Positions 26,653-34,904 are shown, counted from the first letter of the stretch. The stretch: 64,000 nt of DNA from Brachyspira hampsonii (GCF_001746205.1 NZ_MDCO01000006.1:372001-436000), one strand, 5' to 3'. Notes: generated by a model not told the origin, from the sequence alone. Program-made: numbers and translations.

Positions 26653-27276
26653 ATGGAAAATAATAAAAATAAGTCTATAAGAAAGCTGAAAACTTCGTCT
26701 TCTATAGTTAAAAATTATGAGTATTTTACGCCGTCTGAGGCAGTGTACCCTATTGCTGAATTATTAAAAAAATACAATATTAATAATATTTTAGAGCCTT
26801 GCGATACTAATAATAATTCTAATATTACTAAAGTATTAAAAGAATATAATTTTAATGTTTATACTTCCTATATTAAAGAAAATAACTATATTCTTAATAT
26901 GCCTATACAAACAAATGTATTCGTTGTTACTAATCCGCCTTATTCTATTAAAGATGATTTTATTGAAAAAAGTATTTATCTTATAGAGAAAAATATCATT
27001 AATGGCTTTGCTTTTCTGCTTCCCACTATGGCTTTACATGGAGTAAAAAGACATAAGTTTTTTAATAAGTTAAATAATTTAGGCTTTAGCATAAAGACTT
27101 TAATTTTTGATAAGAGAGTTGAGTTTACTTCTTTTGAAAATATTAAATCATTAAATAAGCCGTGGTTTGATGTTGCTTGGTTTGTATTTATCAAAGAAAA
27201 AGAAGTGTCTAATGAAGTGAGCTTTGTTAAACTTCAGAAAAAAGAAAAAGATAATTTTGAGCATTTATTAGTATAA
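26653..27276 (+). CDS. N6-adenine-type methyltransferase-like protein with degenerate SAM motif
   Basis: The 207-residue protein has the N6-adenine catalytic motif TNPPYS (Asn94-Ser98) and the family start YEYFTPSEAVYPIAELL. The SAM-binding motif, expected as EPCxGxG, reads EPCDTNNNSN, so the glycines are lost. The NPPY is intact, so it might still bind DNA while SAM binding is doubtful. It lies in the same early operon as the C5 enzyme. It may act in modification or have another role. Confidence 0.65.
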   Translation: MENNKNKSIRKLKTSSSIVKNYEYFTPSEAVYPIAELLKKYNINNILEPCDTNNNSNITKVLKEYNFNVYTSYIKENNYILNMPIQTNVFVVTNPPYSIKDDFIEKSIYLIEKNIINGFAFLLPTMALHGVKRHKFFNKLNNLGFSIKTLIFDKRVEFTSFENIKSLNKPWFDVAWFVFIKEKEVSNEVSFVKLQKKEKDNFEHLLV

Positions 27277-27295
27277 TAACTATAAGGGGTATCAT

Positions 27296-27520
27296 ATGGA
27301 AAGAAGAGATAATATAAAAGAAATCATATTAAGTAATATTAATAAAATAGAGCCAGACAAATATTATAACACTTTCGACCTGCTTAGATTATTGGGAACA
27401 GGGATCACTCCTACTAGAAACTTTATTACTAAAAAAATACCTATAGAAAAAAGACAGGTTATTATATTAAAAGAGCATACAGAAGAATATAAGGGGCAGA
27501 ATATATTTAAAAATATATAA
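27296..27520 (+). CDS. Small phage protein, unknown
   Basis: A 74-residue basic protein starting behind AAGGGGTATCAT. The centre (YYNTFDLLRLLGTGITPTRN) could be a helix-turn-helix, but the match is weak. Confidence 0.55.
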   Translation: MERRDNIKEIILSNINKIEPDKYYNTFDLLRLLGTGITPTRNFITKKIPIEKRQVIILKEHTEEYKGQNIFKNI

Positions 27521-27534
27521 TAAGGACTTATATA

Positions 27535-27739
27535 TGATAAAAAAAGAAATACTAAAAAAACTATTGTGGTATCTGGGGCAGACATCATTAAGGCTGTACA
27601 TTCTGATAATAAAAATATTGACTGTGAGGCTAATTATAAAAAATGTATATATTTTGATAATGGAGAATGTAATCATGATACTGTTTCAAATCTTGATGAG
27701 GTAGTGATATGTCCTTATTATCTTATAAATAAAGACTAA
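27535..27739 (+). pseudogene. Small Cys-containing phage protein frameshifted in an A-run at codon 4
   Basis: ATG 27535 has a ribosome-binding site (TAAGGACTTATAT), but the frame leads through an A7 run into an artificial-looking product. With eight A residues it would read MIKKRNTKKTIVVSGADIIK, then CEANYKKCIYFDNGECNHDT and VVICPYYLINKD, ending at 27739. The four-cysteine pattern resembles other small proteins of this prophage. This is the second homopolymer shift here, again missing one A. Confidence 0.6.
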
Positions 27740-28386
27740 ATCTCTAAAGTTTTTTTCATTTCATAGGATATATTTTTGAATATATAATTACTTTTTATTA
27801 CTTTTTTAGCAGAGTTTTTAAATATTGGTCTTTTTCTTATCTTTTTCTTACAGTTTAATATTCTGATAGGCTTTATATCATGTTTTTTTGTACCTATTCT
27901 TTCATATATAGCAGGATCTTTTCCTTTTGGCTTTAATATGAAAAATCTTTTATCTCTTTTTTTTAATTTGCCTTCTTTTATTTTCTCTCCTATTTGTCTA
28001 ATATTACCCATTTTATTAAATCTATATTTATTTGGTATAATATTAGTATATTTATTTTTTCTTCTGCTTAATGTAGCTATAGGGTTGGTATTTAAAGACT
28101 TACCCCAGATGTTACGGCTTAGCGGCTTTCCGAACTAATGATACTCTTGATATTCTGCTGTGCTTCCTATTATGCTTTTTTTATCTTTTTTAGTTGATTT
28201 TTCTACCTGTATTACTCTTAAAGCATATTGATTCCTTAAAGTAAATGTTTTTTTAGTTTCTTCTCTTGCTTCTTTTTGTACTTCAAATGCTGCCTGATTG
28301 AGTATTTTTGATGTTTTTTTCTCTGCGAATTTCTCTAACTTTTTTAATTTTTCTTGAAGTTCTTTGAATGTTATAGTTTCAGCCAT
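27736..28386 (-). pseudogene. HK97-gp10/Mu-gpG-like tail-completion protein split by an in-frame TAG
   Basis: Minus-strand frame from ATG 28386: 83 residues MAETITFKELQEKLKKLEKF to AEYQEYH, a TAG at 28137-28135, then the same frame continues FGKPLSRNIWGKSLNTNPIA through KRDKRFFILKPKGKDPAIYE to YEMKKTLEI, stop at 27736. The N-terminal helical part (FEVQKEAREETKKTF) followed by a beta part and a KP-x-x-K basic end is typical of small tail-completion/neck proteins. It lies apart from the tail cluster and in opposite orientation, but has its own late-type promoter box. Confidence 0.6.
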
Positions 28387-28415
28387 AGTATTATCCTTAA
28401 TTTATGCTTGTAAAG

Positions 28416-28451
28416 ATAATAATACTTGAATATAAAAATAAAAAGTGAATC
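28416..28451 (-). promoter_or_regulatory. Minus-strand late-type promoter box before the gp10-like gene
   Basis: The complement of 28443-28451 is GATTCACTT, the box of the three late promoters. A TATTAT hexamer follows 18 or 21 bp downstream, whereas the plus-strand promoters have exactly 20. The gene start is 30 bp on. The spacing is less perfect, so confidence is lower. Confidence 0.5.
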
Positions 28452-28455
28452 AATA

Positions 28456-28489
28456 AAAACGGCGACAATTACTTTTCATAATCACCGCC
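28456..28489 (-). terminator. Terminator ending the minus-strand replication block
   Basis: Minus strand: GGCGGTGATTA, a seven-base loop, TAATTGTCGCC, then GTTTTT. The 11-bp stem includes three G-T wobbles. It lies 33 bp after the stop of the 28522 gene and abuts the late-type box of the next gene, separating two transcription units. Confidence 0.7.
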
Positions 28490-28521
28490 TAAAACTAAAA
28501 AACTAAAAAATTAGGAACTTA

Positions 28522-28881
28522 TCACATTTTTGTCATAACTTCTTCTACTTCTTCATCTGTATCATATCCTTTATAATGTTCTCTTGCATATTTCTTGTAT
28601 TCTTTCATATATTCTTCATCATCATATTTTTCTGGGTCGCCTTGATATATATACCATTTCTTATTTTCTTCATCTAAATAGGCTTCCACTATACTTCTTA
28701 TAGCAGGCTCTCCCTCTACAAAATCGTATAATTTATCTGTTATAAACACAAGTTTTAATACAAATCTTTTAAAAAGTGTGTTTTTATCTCCGTCTTTTTT
28801 CATAGAAAGCCATTTAAATAATTCTGTAATATTTACAAGTATGAATAATAAAGGTTTTAATAAAGTTTTAAATATTTGCAT
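28522..28881 (-). CDS. Phage protein with N-terminal hydrophobic segment, unknown
   Basis: I start at ATG 28881; the longer frame would begin on a TTG inside the ribosome-binding site TTGGAGGATAAT. The 119-residue product has a hydrophobic helix MQIFKTLLKPLLFILVNITE and an acidic, aromatic C-terminal half (YIYQGDPEKYDDEEYMKEYK). It is probably membrane-associated. It is the last gene of the minus-strand block, next to the translocase. Confidence 0.65.
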   Translation of the reverse strand: MQIFKTLLKPLLFILVNITELFKWLSMKKDGDKNTLFKRFVLKLVFITDKLYDFVEGEPAIRSIVEAYLDEENKKWYIYQGDPEKYDDEEYMKEYKKYAREHYKGYDTDEEVEEVMTKM

Positions 28882-28942
28882 ATTATCCTCCAATTATTGT
28901 TATGTTCATTATATCTATAATAAATTATCGATATGCTTCGGT

Positions 28943-30280
28943 TCATTTGTTTATATAATCTATTATTCGCTCTATCTCTTCAGTTGTAACATAAGGCACT
29001 TGTATATGCTCTAATTTTACACTCTCTTTTCTTTTTAGTAAAGCATCTCCATTGCCTATTAAATCCTCTGCTCCTTTATGATCTATTATTACTCTGCTGT
29101 CTGTGTTATTAGCAACTGATAAAGCTATTTTTGTCGGTAAGTTTGCTTTTAATTCGCCTGTTATTACTTTAGCACTAGGTCTTTGAGTTGCTGCTATTAT
29201 ATGAATACCAGCACTTCTGCCTAATGATGCTATAGTATTTAATATTTTTTCGGCTTCCTTCTTTATATCTCTATTGAATAAGTCTTGCAGCTCATCTATA
29301 ATAAGAACTATATAAGGAAGTTTATTTCTTGCTTTTTTATTGTATTCCTGTATGTTTCTTGCTCCTTTCTTTGTTATCTTGTTATTTCTGTCTCTTAATT
29401 CGCCTTCAAGGTTTCTTAATGCTGATATTATATCATCATCATTATTTAATGAATTATATATTAAATGCGGAAGTTCATTAAATATACTTAATTCATTTTT
29501 CTTATCTATAAGTATTAATTCTAATTCATCTGTTGTTTTCTTATATATAAGGCTTGTTATGATCGATGATAAACATACGCTTTTACCGCTTCCTGTCTCT
29601 CCTGCTATAAGCATGTGAGGTGCTTTGGCTAAATCAATAGCTGTTTTTTCATTATCCGTGTTTATGCCTAAATATAAAGGAAGTTCAAAATTATCATCAT
29701 CATTTATAACTTCTTTTATTCCGAAGTATCTGCTATCATCGGTTTTTATATATTCTATTGCTAATGTCTTAGATGCGTAGTATTTATTTAATCTTATATT
29801 ATCGCCGAATAGACATTTTAAGCTGTTTTCAAGTGTGCTTAATGTATAGCTTTTTATTATACTGTTGTAATATTTAAAAATATAATTAATAGATATTCTT
29901 GATTCTTTTAATATAATTTCTATCTCTTCAATATCTATATAATTATTATATATAGTTTCTTTACTTTCATTTAATAAATCAATATTAGGGTAATTATATT
30001 CTTTTTTGGTATTCTCCTTTTTATCCTCTGCTTTATCTTCTTTATTTTCTTTTATATATTCTTTATATTCTTTATTTTCATCTTTTTGGGCTGTTCTATA
30101 AGTATATACAAAATTATCATAATTTCTTTTTTCAATATTTGATTTTTTATTATTTTGAATGTATTTCACAAACTTATATATTAAATCAAATATAAAAACT
30201 GCTGCTTTAAAAGAATATTCTATTAAAACGATTAAACATTGTAATAAAGCATTAAAACACATTATAGTACCTATTATCAT
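28943..30280 (-). CDS. FtsK/SpoIIIE-type DNA translocase
   Basis: I prefer ATG 30280, which has AGGAGG spaced five bases upstream, to the ATG 36 bp earlier with no ribosome-binding site. The roughly 445-residue product has an N-terminal membrane segment (MIIGTIMCFNALLQCLIVLI), a charged linker, and an FtsK domain: P-loop LIAGETGSGKSVCLSS, Walker B YIVLIIDELQDL, and HIIAATQRPSAKVITGELKA. It should pump double-stranded DNA, with pore at the membrane. The gamma recognition domain of FtsK is absent. Beside two clamp-like genes it suggests a replication or DNA-transfer module. Confidence 0.85.
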   Translation of the reverse strand: MIIGTIMCFNALLQCLIVLIEYSFKAAVFIFDLIYKFVKYIQNNKKSNIEKRNYDNFVYTYRTAQKDENKEYKEYIKENKEDKAEDKKENTKKEYNYPNIDLLNESKETIYNNYIDIEEIEIILKESRISINYIFKYYNSIIKSYTLSTLENSLKCLFGDNIRLNKYYASKTLAIEYIKTDDSRYFGIKEVINDDDNFELPLYLGINTDNEKTAIDLAKAPHMLIAGETGSGKSVCLSSIITSLIYKKTTDELELILIDKKNELSIFNELPHLIYNSLNNDDDIISALRNLEGELRDRNNKITKKGARNIQEYNKKARNKLPYIVLIIDELQDLFNRDIKKEAEKILNTIASLGRSAGIHIIAATQRPSAKVITGELKANLPTKIALSVANNTDSRVIIDHKGAEDLIGNGDALLKRKESVKLEHIQVPYVTTEEIERIIDYINK

Positions 30281-30317
30281 TCTTATACCTCCTATTATTA
30301 TTTTTTTAGTATCCATT

Positions 30318-30348
30318 GTGAAGCTAGCTAATATATAACTAGCTTCAC
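30318..30348. other. Perfect intercistronic hairpin before the translocase
   Basis: GTGAAGCTAG / CTAGCTTCAC form a perfect 10-bp stem around an 11-base AT loop. It lies between the clamp-like gene and the FtsK-type gene. No T-run follows on the minus strand, so an mRNA-processing or attenuation role is more likely than termination. Confidence 0.55.
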
Positions 30349-30368
30349 GAAAAAAAGGCTTAATATAT

Positions 30369-31979
30369 TTACGCTGTTTTCAATATCTCTATTTTTGTAG
30401 TATCCGTAATATGCCATATATAAGGCTTTTTGTACTTATTATATTTTATATTAAATAATGATATTTTCTCATCATCGGTTATATTCAAGCTGTCAATATA
30501 TTTGATTAATTCTATAGCTTTATAATTAATGATTTTTATACTATTAATATAATCTATAAATCTTATAGTATGTTTTTTAGATTTTTCTCTTTCAATAAAT
30601 CTTCTCTGCTGTCTTGTTTGTTTTATTTTTATAGTTTTTGTTTCTTTGTGTTCTTGGTTTTCTTTTGTTTGTAGCTCTTTTATATTAATATTAGTTATGA
30701 AGTTTTCTAAGTATTGGTTTATTTCGTTCATATTCTCTATTGTAAACGGCATAATTAGAAATATATTAGTATTATGTATTATTTTTATAGGATCATCTTT
30801 TTTATATATTTCAAGTGTACATCTATTATCATTATCTTTATTTATTATCATAGATAAAATATTTAATAAAAAGTCATGATTAATAGTTAAAGTATAATCT
30901 ATATTACTGTTTATACTGTCTATAACTATATTTGACATATTCTCTATATTTTTGTATTCTCCTATTGTAAGTATTAAGTTATTTTTATAAAATCTTAATA
31001 CTATGCATTTACTATTTGTTTTATTTATTTTTTTCAATTTTTGTATAGCTTTTTTTATTTCTATCATCTGTTTATTATCTAATATAATACTATATAGCTT
31101 TTTATATTCATCTTTATATTTTTCATTTTCTTTACTTGGTATAATTTTTTTATAAGGCGGATATTTCCCAACTATTAAAGCACTTGTATATATATAATCA
31201 TTATCTATTATCTGTATACATTCTTTATTAATAGATATATTTACAGTCTCTTTATTATCAATATTTTTGTCTATATTAGAAACATTTTTAAATATAGCTT
31301 TTATTGTATCTGTTTGTATAATAGCATTATTTAATTTTTTATAGACTTGATAATTCATTTTATATACCGCCATTTGTCTGCCTTCTGTAGATACTATATT
31401 TAATGTATTATCATCTAAAAAATCAAAATATACGCCTTTTATAGCTGGGCTTCTGAGATCATCTTTTGAGGCGGTATTTATACTTTTTTTAAAAATAGTA
31501 AATAATTCTTTTTTACCAACTGTTATATAGTCAATAAAGTTTCTATCTATTTTATTGTCTGGGTATTCTTCGGCGTTCATTCCTATAATTAAATGCTGTG
31601 TATTTATTTTTCTTTCTCTATTATATTTATCTTCTCTTTTTCTGATATAAGTACCTTTATAAAACATATATATTTTTTGATTTTCCTGTACTGATATATT
31701 TATAAAATCCGCATCATGTTCTTTTATTATATTAAAAAACATTTTAGCATATACGCATATTCTGAAATTATCATGATTATGATTTATTACTTTTATTCTT
31801 TTTTCTATAAAAATACTTCCATCGGTAGCAACTATATTTAATATACTGCCTTCAAGCTGTAATAATACATTGCTTTCAATATTATATATTACTTTGCTTT
31901 GTGTTATTTCCATAAAACTATTTTTTATGTCTTTTAAGTTTTTAGTATTGATTGTGATGTAATTATTAATTGTTTCCAT
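30369..31979 (-). CDS. DnaN-like sliding-clamp homologue with C-terminal extension
   Basis: The 536-residue protein matches the three-domain beta clamp. Domain I (about 1-145) has ILNIVATDGSIFIEKRI and MNAEEYPDN. Domain II (about 150-280) has DDLRSPAIKGVYFDF, IVSTEGRQMAVYKM and VGKYPPYKKIIPS. Domain III (about 285-415) ends IMPF, the family's C-terminal motif. About 120 residues follow, including a basic run KQTRQQRRFIEREKSKK, absent from host clamps. It is upstream of the FtsK-type gene. It could replace or compete with the host clamp during phage replication. Confidence 0.75.
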   Translation of the reverse strand: METINNYITINTKNLKDIKNSFMEITQSKVIYNIESNVLLQLEGSILNIVATDGSIFIEKRIKVINHNHDNFRICVYAKMFFNIIKEHDADFINISVQENQKIYMFYKGTYIRKREDKYNRERKINTQHLIIGMNAEEYPDNKIDRNFIDYITVGKKELFTIFKKSINTASKDDLRSPAIKGVYFDFLDDNTLNIVSTEGRQMAVYKMNYQVYKKLNNAIIQTDTIKAIFKNVSNIDKNIDNKETVNISINKECIQIIDNDYIYTSALIVGKYPPYKKIIPSKENEKYKDEYKKLYSIILDNKQMIEIKKAIQKLKKINKTNSKCIVLRFYKNNLILTIGEYKNIENMSNIVIDSINSNIDYTLTINHDFLLNILSMIINKDNDNRCTLEIYKKDDPIKIIHNTNIFLIMPFTIENMNEINQYLENFITNINIKELQTKENQEHKETKTIKIKQTRQQRRFIEREKSKKHTIRFIDYINSIKIINYKAIELIKYIDSLNITDDEKISLFNIKYNKYKKPYIWHITDTTKIEILKTA

Positions 31980-32027
31980 AGTTAAAAAGCTCCTTAGTTT
32001 TTATTTTTTTAGTTTTTTTAATTTTGA

Positions 32028-32780
32028 TTATTTCATATATTTTTCTGACATATACTGCATACATATAAAAGTATTATTATTATTTGTTATTTTTATAGGT
32101 TTATCCTGATATATTTCAAGATCGATTTTATTATCATCATTATCATTTATACATTGATGTAATATATTTATAATATGTATATAACTTAAGCATAATATAT
32201 AATCTATATTACTTTTTATATTGTCAATAACAATAATGGGGGTGGCATTGCTGTCTATAGTTAATATTATTTTATCTTTTTGAAAATGTATTATTATATT
32301 TTTTCTTTTTGATTTTTTTGGTATACTTTTAATCGCTTTTTTTATTTCTATCATCTGTTTATTGTTTAATATAACATTATATAGCTTTTTATATTTTTTA
32401 TTATTTTCATCTGGTATAACTGTTTTATATGGCGGAAAATTATTTATTTTTTCATATACTTGATTATCTATTTTTATAGAATTATAATAGCTATAATCAA
32501 TAGTAATATATGTATTTTTATCTATACTGTTTATATTTATATGTTTTAATAATGCCTTTATATTTTTAGATTTTATTGTAAAGCTGTTTATTTTTTTCCC
32601 TATATAATTAAGTTTATAAATTGCCATTTGTTTGCTATCTGTAAAAACTATATTTAATGTATTATTATATAAAAAATCAAAATGCACGCTGTTTAAATCT
32701 GTTAAAAATATATCTGATGATGATGTATTAATAGCATTTTTAAATATGCTGTATAATTCTTTTTTATTTACTTTTATCAT
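32028..32780 (-). CDS. Second DnaN-like protein, domains II-III only
   Basis: The 250-residue product aligns throughout with residues about 152-412 of the clamp-like protein downstream: VNKKELYSIFKNAINTSSSD, NTLNIVFTDSKQMAIYKLNY, INNFPPYKTVIPDENN, NVILNNKQMIEIKKAIK and a C-terminal CMQYM. Domain I is missing. The ATG at 32780 has the ribosome-binding site GGGGGCTTAAT, so this is a real gene start and not a broken one. A two-domain clamp could form a hetero-ring or act as an inhibitor. Both are inference. Confidence 0.72.
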   Translation of the reverse strand: MIKVNKKELYSIFKNAINTSSSDIFLTDLNSVHFDFLYNNTLNIVFTDSKQMAIYKLNYIGKKINSFTIKSKNIKALLKHININSIDKNTYITIDYSYYNSIKIDNQVYEKINNFPPYKTVIPDENNKKYKKLYNVILNNKQMIEIKKAIKSIPKKSKRKNIIIHFQKDKIILTIDSNATPIIVIDNIKSNIDYILCLSYIHIINILHQCINDNDDNKIDLEIYQDKPIKITNNNNTFICMQYMSEKYMK

Positions 32781-32791
32781 ATTAAGCCCCC

Positions 32792-33052
32792 TTATTTTAT
32801 TATTAATACTTTATCATCGTAGCAAGCTATTAAATTACTTGCTAAACCGATATTGAAGTCATTTAAATGATGTTCACGCATAAAAGTATTTTTACTTTGT
32901 TCTTTATAGCTGCTTAGATCCTTATAATTAATATCTATATCTAAAAAGCTGTTTTTTATAGTCCTTTGGAAGTAGTAAAAAAGTTCTTTCTTTCCTTCCT
33001 TAGATATTTTTTTATTGTCTTTATTAAGTGTTAAAAATGTTTGTATATCCAT
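32792..33052 (-). CDS. Small protein with a clamp-like GKKELF motif
   Basis: An 86-residue protein. Residues about 20-45 (EGKKELFYYFQRTIKNSFLD) resemble the start of domain II in both clamp-like proteins (VGKKELFTIFKKSINTASKD). The rest does not match. It may be a shortened third paralogue. Ribosome-binding site AAAGGCGGCTTT. Confidence 0.55.
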   Translation of the reverse strand: MDIQTFLTLNKDNKKISKEGKKELFYYFQRTIKNSFLDIDINYKDLSSYKEQSKNTFMREHHLNDFNIGLASNLIACYDDKVLIIK

Positions 33053-33096
33053 AAAGCCGCCTTTAATTTTTTAGTCATAAGTTTTTAATTAAAATA

Positions 33097-33522
33097 TTAC
33101 TTCCTTTGATTTAATATTTTTTCGTACTCTCTCATTAAATTAATCTTAGCCCAATAGCAGAATCCTGTATCTATTTTAAAATGTTCAGTTATATAATCTG
33201 CAATTATGCTTTCTGCGTTTGGGTATTCAATACAATATAAATATATTCCTATGCTTTTATTTTTATTCTGAGGAGTTTTATATATGATTTTATATTCTTC
33301 TTTATTGATTCTTATTATATTAAAATATTTGGTAAGTCCTGCAGCTTCATAAATATTATATAAATATTTTTCTTCTTTCCTATGATATACTGTATATGTT
33401 TTATTAGCTTCATTATATATAAAATGATAGTTATGCAGCTCATCAAATTTTTTATTGTGTAAAAAGTTTATAAAATCTTTATTGTTTAATGTATATATTT
33501 CTTTATTTTGTATATTTGTCAT
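33097..33522 (-). CDS. Phage protein, unknown (replication block)
   Basis: A 141-residue protein, N-terminus YTLNNKDFINFLHNKKFDEL. No family recognised. Preceded by the ribosome-binding site AGGGGCTTAAAA, a form shared by this whole minus-strand block. Confidence 0.6.
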   Translation of the reverse strand: MTNIQNKEIYTLNNKDFINFLHNKKFDELHNYHFIYNEANKTYTVYHRKEEKYLYNIYEAAGLTKYFNIIRINKEEYKIIYKTPQNKNKSIGIYLYCIEYPNAESIIADYITEHFKIDTGFCYWAKINLMREYEKILNQRK

Positions 33523-33550
33523 TTTTAAGCCCCTTTAATTTTTTAGTTTT

Positions 33551-33871
33551 TTAATTTTTTTTCTTGTATATAATTCTTTTTATTATATTTATAATTTTTT
33601 TTGATTCTTCTTCATTTGTATCAAATGTTCTTAAATCACAATAAAAATTATAGTTTCTATTATATAAATGATAATAACTTGCATCGGATAATTCTTTTTT
33701 TATTGTTTTTAGATCATCTAATGACAAAACTATATTACTTTTTTTAATATCTTTTAAATAAGTGTTAAAATTTTCTATTATTAAATTATTATTGTTTTTA
33801 TCATCTATTATTATGCTTAAATCTTTTAAAAAACATTGTATTATTTTTTGAATTGTTTTTTTATTTACCAT
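33551..33871 (-). CDS. Phage protein, unknown (replication block)
   Basis: A 106-residue Lys/Asn/Ile-rich helical protein with no recognised family. Ribosome-binding site GGGGGCTTAATC. The conserved intercistronic TTAAAAACTAAAAAT-type sequence lies on both sides. Confidence 0.55.
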   Translation of the reverse strand: MVNKKTIQKIIQCFLKDLSIIIDDKNNNNLIIENFNTYLKDIKKSNIVLSLDDLKTIKKELSDASYYHLYNRNYNFYCDLRTFDTNEEESKKIINIIKRIIYKKKN

Positions 33872-33966
33872 GATTAAGCCCCCTTAATTTTTAGTTTTTA
33901 ATTTTTTTGTTTTTTAAACTTGCTTTTTTTTTATAAGCTGTTATAATGAAGCTAGGTTTTAAGGGC

Positions 33967-33991
33967 TTGTATATTGGTGGTATACAAACCC
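33967..33991. other. Short hairpin in the leader of the replication block
   Basis: TTGTATA and TATACAA form a perfect 7-bp stem with further G-C pairs outside, around a GC-containing loop. It lies between the small membrane peptide and the 33551 gene on the minus strand. No clear T-run; role unknown. Confidence 0.4.
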
Positions 33992-34006
33992 CAATAATAG
34001 CAAATA

Positions 34007-34081
34007 TTATTTACTATTATTGATAATTACTATTATAGTTATAATGTCTAACATAATAGCAATTATTAAAAACTCTAGCAT
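34007..34081 (-). CDS. 24-residue hydrophobic peptide
   Basis: Minus-strand ATG 34081 follows a strong ribosome-binding site TAGGAGGTCTTTAAAAA. The product MLEFLIIAIMLDIITIIVII ends NNSK, a single membrane helix. It is the only frame in the 277-bp gap 33872-34148. A small membrane regulator or toxin-like peptide is possible. Support is the ribosome-binding site and composition only. Confidence 0.45.
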   Translation of the reverse strand: MLEFLIIAIMLDIITIIVIINNSK

Positions 34082-34148
34082 TTTTTAAAGACCTCCTATT
34101 TTTTATATTTATATAATGCAGTCCTGTAAACTGTTTATATAGCTTTAA

Positions 34149-34454
34149 TTATTCTTTTTCTATTAAGCAATTAATTATTACTTTATTTACTGTCAATTTA
34201 TTTCCGTTGACATCTATATTTATAACTTCATTATTTTTTAATTCTTTTATTAATTTTTCACTTATAAAAGATAATTTGTAATTGCAGTATTTTTTATTTG
34301 TGTTTATAACTCTTTTTCTAGTTTCATTTTTAAATATTATGCTTTTTTCTTTAAATTCTATAGTAGTTATATTGTTTATACTGTAGTCCTCTGTGCTGTA
34401 TAGCCCTTTTAATTCTTTACTTTTTATTGTTATAGTGTTTTTTGAGTATTTCAT
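34149..34454 (-). CDS. Phage protein, unknown, first gene of the minus-strand block
   Basis: A 101-residue beta-rich protein (TTIEFKEKSIIFKNETRKRV, INIDVNGNKLTVNKVIINCL). Starts behind GGGGGCTTAAA and lies divergent from the RHH regulator across the TCACGGAA repeats. No family recognised. Confidence 0.6.
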   Translation of the reverse strand: MKYSKNTITIKSKELKGLYSTEDYSINNITTIEFKEKSIIFKNETRKRVINTNKKYCNYKLSFISEKLIKELKNNEVINIDVNGNKLTVNKVIINCLIEKE

Positions 34455-34503
34455 TTTAAGCCCCCTCGCTCTCTCATTGTTTATATATATTATATTCTAT
34501 ATT

Positions 34504-34573
34504 TCACGGAAAGTCAAGCAAAATCACGGAAGATATTAAAAAATTACAAAAAAATACTTGAAAAATCACGGAA
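34504..34573. promoter_or_regulatory. Three phased TCACGGAA direct repeats in the divergent control region
   Basis: TCACGGAA occurs at 34504-34511, 34524-34531 and 34566-34573. Starts are 20 and 42 bp apart, about two and four helical turns, so all lie on one DNA face. They lie between the minus-strand block and the RHH gene, just upstream of a TATAAT (34591-34596). They are the likely operator of the RHH protein, or iterons. Confidence 0.7.
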
Positions 34574-34620
34574 AAAATATAAAATTAAAATATAATATAA
34601 GAAAAAAGGGAGTATAAACA

Positions 34621-34836
34621 ATGAAAACTACTAAAGATTATAAAAACATATCATTAAATTTGACTAAAAAAGAAATTGATTTTATTGATTCCAAAAGAAA
34701 AACGCCGTACAATACTTCATTTGCTAGTTTTTGCCTTGCTTTAATTCGCGAAGGGTTAGAAGCTAGATATAAAGACGAGTATAAAAATTATATAATAGAA
34801 GAAAATACTACTGATGATGTAAAAAAGGTACTGTAA
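34621..34836 (+). CDS. Ribbon-helix-helix-type regulator
   Basis: A 71-residue protein. The pattern YKNISLNLTKKEIDFIDSKR followed by TSFASFCLALIREGLEARYK fits a strand-helix-helix DNA-binding fold. The ribosome-binding site is AAAAGGGAGTATAAAC. Direct repeats lie immediately upstream, so it probably represses itself and the divergent block. The helix positions are judged by eye. Confidence 0.6.
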   Translation: MKTTKDYKNISLNLTKKEIDFIDSKRKTPYNTSFASFCLALIREGLEARYKDEYKNYIIEENTTDDVKKVL

Positions 34837-34904
34837 ACGGCTTTTTTTTGCCTATGTGGGCTTTTGTGCCCGCCGAAAAAATTTTCTCACAAAGTTTTTT
34901 TGAA

